A stretch of DNA of 45,723 nucleotides. Origin: Mycobacterium sp. GA-2829 (GTDB taxonomy: Bacteria > Actinomycetota > Actinomycetes > Mycobacteriales > Mycobacteriaceae). Shown piece after piece: positions 40,741 through 45,723 of the stretch. The DNA is taken from contig NZ_LQIT01000042.1 in assembly GCF_001499965.1 (NCBI RefSeq), forward strand, positions 1 through 45,723, in the 5' to 3' direction. The notes beneath the pieces are model-generated. The model saw only the letters and a list, made by a program, of their open reading frames with translations, was not told the DNA's origin and ran no database searches. Every line of letters starts with the position of its first letter. The first letter of the stretch is position 1. Made by a program: the position numbers and the translations under genes.

Positions 40741-41973
40741 CTACAGCCCCAATGCCGCTTTCGCCAGGATGTTGCGCTGAATTTCGTTGCTGCCCGCATA
40801 GATCGAGCCGGCACGGTCGTTGAAGTACCGCAACGGCGCGACCGCCTGCCAGGGCTCGCCGCTGACGTAGCCGTCGGCGGGGGGCTCGTACTCGGCGACG
40901 GGACCGCCCGGGCAGGTGGCGTGGGGTTGGTAGACCCGGCCCCGCGGACCCGCGGCGGCCATCGCCAGTTCGGTGAGCTCCTGGCTCAGTTCGGTGCCGA
41001 GCACCTTGAGCATCGACGACGCCGAGCCAGGGTTCTTACCCGCCGCCACCGTGGCCAGCACGCGGTACTCGAGGATCTCCAGGACGTCGGTGCGGATGCG
41101 GGCGTCGGCCAGTCGGTGCGCGAAGCGGGCGTCGTCGATCAGCCGGCCGCCGTCGGGTCCGGGCTGGTCGGCGGCGACGGTGGCGATCTCCTCGGCCAGC
41201 ACCTGCAGCGCAGGCGCGGATGAGCCACCGCCGCGTTCGAATTCGAGGAGGTACTTGGCGACGGTCCAGCCGTCGTCGATATCGCCGATGACGTTGCGCT
41301 TGGGCACCCGCACCTCGTCGAAGAAGACCTGGTTCTGGACCTCCTCCCCGGAGGTCATGACCAGCGGGCGGATCTCGATGCCCGGGGCGGTCATGTCGAT
41401 CAGCACGAACGTGATGCCCTGCTGTTTCTTCGGCGCGCGGGTGGTGCGCACCAACGCGAACATCCAGTTCGCCTCGCCGGCGTGGGTGGTCCAGATCTTG
41501 CTGCCGGTGCACACCAGGTCGTCACCGTCGTCAACGGCCGCCATGGTCAGCGCGGCGAGATCGGAGCCGGCCTCGGGTTCGGAGTAGCCCTGGCAGAAGA
41601 ACACCTCGCCGGTGAGGATGCGCGGCAGGAAGTAGTCCTTCTGTTCGGGGGTGCCGAATTTGATGATGGCATGCGCGACCATCCGAATCCCCATGGGAGA
41701 CAACGACGGAGCGCCGGCGAGCGTCGATTCCCGGCTGAAGATGTAGTGCTGCGTGAGCGTCCAGTCGCAGCCGCCGTACTCGACCGGCCACGCCGGCGCC
41801 GCCCAACCGCGCTCGTGCAGGATCGCCTGCCACGCCATGCTCGCCTCGTGATCGGCGTACACGCTGGTCATCAACCGTCCGGCCCGCCGGATCTCCGGGG
41901 TCAGCTTCTCGTCGAGGAACGCGCGCACCTCGTCACGGAACGCCAGATCGCGCTCCGACCACGTCAAGTCCAT
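40741..41973 (-). CDS. Acyl-CoA dehydrogenase, first subunit of pair
   Basis: A 410-residue ACAD (FCQGYSEPEAGSDLAAL, GSKIWTTHAGEANWMF, GSIYAGSNEIQRNILAKAAL). The canonical C-terminal base position is Ala (IYAGS instead of IYEGT). A Glu in LLEFERGGG is a candidate alternative base, as in isovaleryl- or steroid-type ACADs. Forms a two-gene operon with the 380-residue protein. The 112-bp promoter region (41974-42085) separates it from a divergent PAS gene. Confidence 0.9.
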   Translation of the reverse strand: MDLTWSERDLAFRDEVRAFLDEKLTPEIRRAGRLMTSVYADHEASMAWQAILHERGWAAPAWPVEYGGCDWTLTQHYIFSRESTLAGAPSLSPMGIRMVAHAIIKFGTPEQKDYFLPRILTGEVFFCQGYSEPEAGSDLAALTMAAVDDGDDLVCTGSKIWTTHAGEANWMFALVRTTRAPKKQQGITFVLIDMTAPGIEIRPLVMTSGEEVQNQVFFDEVRVPKRNVIGDIDDGWTVAKYLLEFERGGGSSAPALQVLAEEIATVAADQPGPDGGRLIDDARFAHRLADARIRTDVLEILEYRVLATVAAGKNPGSASSMLKVLGTELSQELTELAMAAAGPRGRVYQPHATCPGGPVAEYEPPADGYVSGEPWQAVAPLRYFNDRAGSIYAGSNEIQRNILAKAALGL

Positions 41974-42085
41974 GGGTCACCCCCGTCTCCAGTGTGCTTC
42001 CACACAGTAAACCTAGTTAGTCAAGTCATGGGTCAGCCCCCTTGCAAACGCACCGAGTCGTGACCAGGTGGGTGATACTTCCCCC

Positions 42086-42487
42086 ATGGAGCGGCGACGG
42101 AACGGCCCAGACGATCGAGACCCGATGTCGCTGCTACGGGACATGCCCGCGCTGGTGCTCCTCGAGCGCTTCCCGGTCCCGGTGCTCGCGATCGCCGAGG
42201 ACGGCGCGATCCTGTTCGCCAACGCGGCCTTCGCCGAGATGGTGGGGTCATCGGCCGAGGAGGTCACCGCGTCGCGCTTCGCGGAGATCTTCCACGACCT
42301 GCCCGCCGAGGACTCCGCGGTCATGGTGGTTCGCGCCCACGCCGACCTGATCGTGGGCCTGCGGCACCGCGACGGATCCCTCGTGCGGGCCCGGATGAGC
42401 AAATCCGCGCTGGTGCGCGGGGACGACCCGGTGGCACTCGCCACGTTCACCGATCTCACCGAACGGCTGTGGGCGGAGGAACTGTAG
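42086..42487 (+). CDS. Stand-alone PAS-domain protein
   Basis: A 133-residue protein that is nearly all one PAS domain: PVPVLAIAEDGAILFANAAF, AEMVGSSAEEVTASRFAEIF, HRDGSLVRARMSKSAL and VALATFTDLTERLWAEEL. There is no kinase, GGDEF or HTH output, so it may act by binding a partner. ATG 42086 is preferred to a GTG six codons upstream. Convergent with a TetR gene, 7 bp away. Confidence 0.83.
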   Translation: MERRRNGPDDRDPMSLLRDMPALVLLERFPVPVLAIAEDGAILFANAAFAEMVGSSAEEVTASRFAEIFHDLPAEDSAVMVVRAHADLIVGLRHRDGSLVRARMSKSALVRGDDPVALATFTDLTERLWAEEL

Positions 42488-42494
42488 GTCCGGC

Positions 42495-43145
42495 TCAGTC
42501 GGGGCGCGGGCGCCGGAGTGTCTCGCGGGTCAGGAACTCGGCGAAGTACTCGCGCGAGTCGTCGGTGACGATGGCGGGCAGCACCAGAGCGAACATGCGG
42601 GTGACGCGGTCGCGCAGATCCGTGCCGCCCGATGCGGCATCGGCGAGCAGGCTGCCGCCCACGAACGACCCGACAAAGGTCTCGGCGACCGCGACGACGT
42701 CCACGTCGTCGCGCACATCGCCCTCATCGCGGGCGCGCTCGACGTCGGCGGCCATCGCCGCCAGCCAGCCGCTGTAGGTGCCCCGGGCGGACTCGCTGAA
42801 ACCTGCGAACACCCGCATCAGCATGATCCCGACGCGGGCCACCCGGTCGGTGCGCAGTTGGTCGACCACGACGAAGGTGCCGTGGATGATGCTCTCCAAC
42901 GCGGGGGAGGACGTCTCGCTGATGGCGTCGAACGTGCTCCGCAGCCGGGCGCTTCCTTCGGCCACGATCTCGGCGGCCAGGGCTTCCTTCGAGTCGAAGT
43001 GGTAGTACAAAGCGCCTTTGGTCATCTCGGCGCGTTCGATGATGTCTCCCAGACCCGTTCCGGGATAACCCCGTTCGCTGAACAGGTCGACCGCCGCCTC
43101 GATGATCCTGCGGCGGGTCGCTTCCGAACGTGCTTGCCGAATCAT
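42495..43145 (-). CDS. TetR-family regulator, ScbR/ArpA-like
   Basis: A 216-residue TetR protein. The HTH is GDIIERAEMTKGALYYHFDS followed by KEALAAEIV, and the C-domain pattern (VVVDQLRTDRVARVGIMLMR) resembles gamma-butyrolactone-receptor-like ScbR proteins common in actinobacteria. The ligand in mycobacteria is not known. Ends beside the PAS gene; another TetR lies 55 bp upstream on the same strand. Confidence 0.88.
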   Translation of the reverse strand: MIRQARSEATRRRIIEAAVDLFSERGYPGTGLGDIIERAEMTKGALYYHFDSKEALAAEIVAEGSARLRSTFDAISETSSPALESIIHGTFVVVDQLRTDRVARVGIMLMRVFAGFSESARGTYSGWLAAMAADVERARDEGDVRDDVDVVAVAETFVGSFVGGSLLADAASGGTDLRDRVTRMFALVLPAIVTDDSREYFAEFLTRETLRRPRPD

Positions 43146-43200
43146 GCCGTGTTGCTCACCTCCGGACGAGTGTCGGCGCCCCGCGGCGCCGGCCCCGCGG

Positions 43201-43878
43201 TCACAGAGTATCGGGGGGCAGCGGTCGCGCCCGCGTGATTGCGGTGGCGCAGTGCCTGCGGACGTACGTGGTCAGATAGCGCAGGCGGTCGGGCACCGCG
43301 AGGCCGGGCAGCACCAGGGTCCACGCCCGCCCCAGGTCGCCGAGATAGCCGACAGGGTCGCCGACGTCGTTGGCCTGGCGCACGCCCAGGTAGAGGAACA
43401 CCAGCACGCGCGCGACGTCGTCGGGGGTGACGTCGGCCGCGGCGTCCCCCTCCTCGACCGCGCGACGGGCGAGCGCCGACAGCGCGTCGCGTGACACGTC
43501 GAACGCCCGCCCGCGCAGGCCGTCGGTGCGCCCGACGGCCTCGAGCAGGTTGAGGCCCGCGCGGCCGAGGTGGTTGCCGATGTCGTCGAGTGCGATCGCG
43601 AAGGTGGTGTCGACCAGTGTTTCCATACCGGAGCGCTGCAGCGCCGTGGTGTCCTCGACGATCCGCTGGTTCGATATGAGCCACTGGTCGACCACGGCGC
43701 TCGCCAGCGCGTACTTCGACCGGAAGTGGTGATACATCGCCCCCTTGGTGACCGCGGCCTCGGCGAGGATGTCGTCGAGGTTCACCAATCCGTAGGGTCT
43801 GACCGCGAACTGCCGCGCGGCGGCCTGCAGGATCTGCAGACGCGTCGCGTCGGTTCGCCGGTCGCCCTGCTCGGCCAC
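43201..43878 (-). CDS. TetR-family regulator
   Basis: A regulator of about 225 residues. HTH: NLDDILAEAAVTKGAMYHHF then RSKYALASAVVDQW. It resembles the adjacent ScbR-like protein, so the two may be an old duplication. The open frame reaches a GTG at 43932. I prefer GTG 43878 because GAGG lies about 5 nt upstream and the HTH then sits at the usual distance from the N-terminus. Confidence 0.82.
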   Translation of the reverse strand: MAEQGDRRTDATRLQILQAAARQFAVRPYGLVNLDDILAEAAVTKGAMYHHFRSKYALASAVVDQWLISNQRIVEDTTALQRSGMETLVDTTFAIALDDIGNHLGRAGLNLLEAVGRTDGLRGRAFDVSRDALSALARRAVEEGDAAADVTPDDVARVLVFLYLGVRQANDVGDPVGYLGDLGRAWTLVLPGLAVPDRLRYLTTYVRRHCATAITRARPLPPDTL

Positions 43879-43932
43879 GCACACCTCGGGATCCAGTAAA
43901 GCCGCGTACTGCGCGGTCGCCGGCGGCCGCAC

Positions 43933-44343
43933 CCCGCGACCGCGCTCATACTGTAGGTCATTGCATCGCGTGCGAATGATTCAAAAGGTATGTAATGTCG
44001 CCCTCGTGTTGACTGCAAGTATCTCGGGTGTCGGCCGGTCGCATCGGGTGGCCTGCGGCAGGGGATTGCCGTCCGCACTTTCGCCGCGCGGGTTGCAATG
44101 GTACCTTCATCCGGTTGCCACGGCCTGTTCTGGCAAACCCCCTCAAATCCCTGTACAGGCCGTGGTGACCCACCTCGCCGCAGCAGCGTCGGCAACACGC
44201 CGCGGGTGGGGCAGCGGTTACGCCGGTGTGGCTCCTGGAAACAACGGGCAGAACGGTCAGCGTCCGTTCGAGCGGGACATATCGACTGGCGATCGGGACG
44301 ACCGGCGCGACGCGCCAGAGCAACGGCGAGGTGTTTAACGCGT
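43933..44343. other. Intergenic region with a long perfect stem
   Basis: About 410 bp without a credible gene. CCACGGCCTGT (44118-44128) and ACAGGCCGTGG (44155-44165) are perfect 11-bp complements around a 26-nt C-rich loop containing AAACCCCCTC. This could be an RNA stem in the leader of the downstream gene or an operator. I see no match to known riboswitch classes. The AT-richer part 43950-44010 may hold the divergent promoters. Confidence 0.45.
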
Positions 44344-45213
44344 ATGTGGGATCACGAAGTCGACGTGGTGTGTGTGGGTGGTGTCGTCGGCGCGTTCGCC
44401 AGCGCGGTGGTCGCCGCTGACGCCGGAGTGGACGTCCTCGTCGCTGCGACGTCGGCCGCGGACCGTGGCTGGCCCGCCGGTCGTGTCACCGACGAGGAGA
44501 CGCTCGAGTACTTCGCCGCGCTCACCGACGGGCTCGCCATCGGACCGCAGCGCCAGGGGGAGGTGTCGGTGCGCCCGGTCCGGCCGTTGACCCCCGCCGA
44601 GCGGCGCCGGGTCGCGCCCTTCTACGGCGCCCGCCTCAAGAAGTGGACCGAACAGTGCCTGCGTTCGCCGTACGCGCTCATGCACACCCGGGTGTCCGAC
44701 TGGGACACCACCACCATGCGCACCCTCGAGAACCGTTCGGTACAGGTGAAATCCGTCGGCACGATCGCGCTACCCACCGACGGCGGGGCGGTGCCGATCG
44801 CGGCGTGGCTCGACCGCGAGGTGCGCGACCGCGACATCGAGGTGCATCGCGACGTGCGGCTGCAGCGGATCGTCTTCGAAGAGGGCGTCGTCATCGGTGC
44901 GGTGCTCGACACCCCCGACGGCGCCTTGGCCGTGGGTTGCCGACACGGCATCACGCTGGCGCCCGGCGTCGCGCATCCGGCGGCGGACGACTACGTCGGC
45001 GGCGCCGACGAGGCCGAGGTGGCACTGGTCAGTGAGATCGGCAGTCGGTTCGCCCGCGTCGAACTGCTCGCCGCCGCGCCGCCCGCACCGCCGTCACCGA
45101 ACTGTGCGAGCAGCAATCGCAAACTGCCCAAGGCGATGCGGGAGTCCCGGCGCGGTCGCGCCGAACTGCGGCGGTCACGCGAAGTGAACGGGCACCCGCC
45201 CCACGGCCAGTAG
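44344..45213 (+). CDS. Degenerate FAD-binding-like protein
   Basis: A 289-residue protein beginning MWDHEVDVVCVGGVVGAFAS and AVVAADAGVDVLVAA. That beta-alpha-beta layout resembles the N-terminus of FAD-dependent 3-ketosteroid dehydrogenase-like enzymes. However, the dinucleotide motif GxGxxG is broken (GGVVGA) and the usual Glu at the end of strand two is missing. AVPIAAWLDREVRDRDIEVH followed by VRLQRIVFEEGVVIGAVLD recalls the flavoprotein substrate region. The expected large catalytic part is absent and the C-terminus is basic. ATG 44344; the last 39 bp overlap the end of the EAL gene. Possibly an inactive relative or a regulator. Confidence 0.65.
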   Translation: MWDHEVDVVCVGGVVGAFASAVVAADAGVDVLVAATSAADRGWPAGRVTDEETLEYFAALTDGLAIGPQRQGEVSVRPVRPLTPAERRRVAPFYGARLKKWTEQCLRSPYALMHTRVSDWDTTTMRTLENRSVQVKSVGTIALPTDGGAVPIAAWLDREVRDRDIEVHRDVRLQRIVFEEGVVIGAVLDTPDGALAVGCRHGITLAPGVAHPAADDYVGGADEAEVALVSEIGSRFARVELLAAAPPAPPSPNCASSNRKLPKAMRESRRGRAELRRSREVNGHPPHGQ

Positions 45214-45723
45214 TTGTTCCATCTCCGCGCCGGGCACCGGGCGGGACAGCAGGAAGCCCTGGGCGCGGTGGCAGCCGTGGTGCAACAGGGTCCGCGCACC
45301 GACCTCGGTCTCGACTCCCTCGGCCACCAGCTCGAGTCCGAACGCCTCGGCGAGCGCGATGATCGCGCGCACGATCGCCAGATCGCCCGGATTGGACCCG
45401 AGGTCCTGGACGAAGCCCTTGTCGATCTTGAGGGTGTCCACCGGTAGCGACTTCAGCAGCGACAACACGCTGTAACCGGTTCCGAAATCGTCGATGGCGA
45501 CCTGCACACCCGCGTCCTTGAGCCCGGCGAGGGTGACCCGGGTGGTGTCGATGTCCTGGACGACGACGCTCTCGGTGATCTCCAGGCAGACGGATCCGGG
45601 TTCGAGGCCGAACTCGGCCATCACCCCGGCGACCGAGTCCACGAAACCCTCGGTCACCAGCTGCACCGGCGACACGTTGACCCGCAGCACGGCCTGCCCG
45701 CCCACCCCGCCGGCCCGCTCATG
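45175..45723 (-). CDS. EAL-domain cyclic-di-GMP phosphodiesterase, 3' part
   Basis: The minus strand is open to the right edge (about 182 codons). Most of an EAL domain is present: LRVNVSP, SVCLEITES, IDDFGTGYSVLSLL, VDTLKIDKGFVQDL, AEGVETE and QGFLLSRPV. Metal-binding Asn, Glu and the Asp-Asp pair and the Lys are retained, so the enzyme is predicted to hydrolyse c-di-GMP. The EAL tripeptide and any PAS or GGDEF domains lie beyond the window. Related to Rv1354c or Rv1357c-type proteins. Confidence 0.9.
   Translation of the reverse strand, partial: HERAGGVGGQAVLRVNVSPVQLVTEGFVDSVAGVMAEFGLEPGSVCLEITESVVVQDIDTTRVTLAGLKDAGVQVAIDDFGTGYSVLSLLKSLPVDTLKIDKGFVQDLGSNPGDLAIVRAIIALAEAFGLELVAEGVETEVGARTLLHHGCHRAQGFLLSRPVPGAEMEQLLAVGRVPVHFA

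Noticed and set aside
42007..42022. KstR-like or TetR operator upstream of the acyl-CoA dehydrogenases (AGTAAACCTAGTTAGT)
   Set aside because: Only five of eight positions are symmetric and it does not fit the KstR or KstR2 consensus I remember.
43933..44343. c-di-GMP (GEMM) or other riboswitch next to the EAL gene
   Set aside because: GGCAAACC and GGTTAC-like pieces occur but not in the order and pairing of the known structure.
1..45723. CRISPR arrays or complete prophage
   Set aside because: No regularly spaced repeats, cas genes or phage structural genes are visible.

Overview
The window is a high-GC chromosome segment from a mycobacterium, most likely a rapid-growing or environmental species (Mycolicibacterium-like). 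Support comes from a mycobactin mbt-2 cluster (mbtK/mbtN/mbtM/mbtL) with IdeR-like iron boxes, an MmpL transporter, hemophore-related proteins of the Rv0203/Rv1174c type, an Rpf-type resuscitation factor, a PE-PPE-domain hydrolase, a DUF1906 Tat-exported protein resembling Rv2525c, a 13E12/DUF222 fragment, and the pgm-crcB-crcB-DUF190 order I recall from Rv3068c-Rv3071. Gene functions are read from sequence motifs and remembered families; no database search was possible.

Layout. 0-9 kb: partial DUF222/HNH gene, a second-type Lnt homologue whose catalytic Cys is Ser, a TIGR02206 membrane protein, a small vWA protein, then a likely operon of mmpL, a cytochrome P450 and a stand-alone proteasome-beta-like Ntn hydrolase. 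9-15.4 kb: an envelope-oriented stretch with an Rpf protein carrying a transposase-derived cytoplasmic domain, a serine beta-lactamase-fold hydrolase, a Tat-exported DUF1906 protein, a hemophore-like protein, a small Cys-motif secreted protein, a universal stress protein with a DosR-like half site, and a 61-residue protein. 15.4-20.2 kb: YbaK-like deacylase, a membrane protein, and the mbt-2 lipid-tail cluster of mycobactin biosynthesis with an IdeR-like box at each outer end. 20.2-25 kb: DUF190 plus two FluC/CrcB half-channels, divergent from pgm and an MFS exporter.

25-26.7 kb: tRNA-Ala(GGC) followed by a 1.6-kb insertion bounded by an imperfect 42-bp copy of the tRNA 3' end. Its only gene is a Fic protein with a perfect inverted repeat at its promoter. 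26.7-31 kb: secreted and membrane small proteins (a second hemophore module, a potassium-channel-like protein without a filter, HdeD, a PPOX-type flavin/F420 protein, an excisionase-like HTH), an unusually AT-rich hairpin-dense leader, and a PE-PPE hydrolase. 31-34.3 kb: tight AraC-VOC-UvrA2-like operon. 34.3-39.6 kb: a membrane-anchored protein, a mechanosensitive-channel-like protein, a P-loop kinase, a molybdopterin oxidoreductase and its TetR neighbour. 39.6-45.7 kb: paired acyl-CoA dehydrogenases, a lone PAS protein, two TetR regulators, a degenerate flavoprotein-like ORF and the 3' part of an EAL-domain c-di-GMP phosphodiesterase.

The most unusual items are the transposase-domain/Rpf fusion, the minimal T1-D17-K33 proteasome-like protein outside a proteasome operon, and the tRNA-borne Fic insertion with its own operator-like palindrome.
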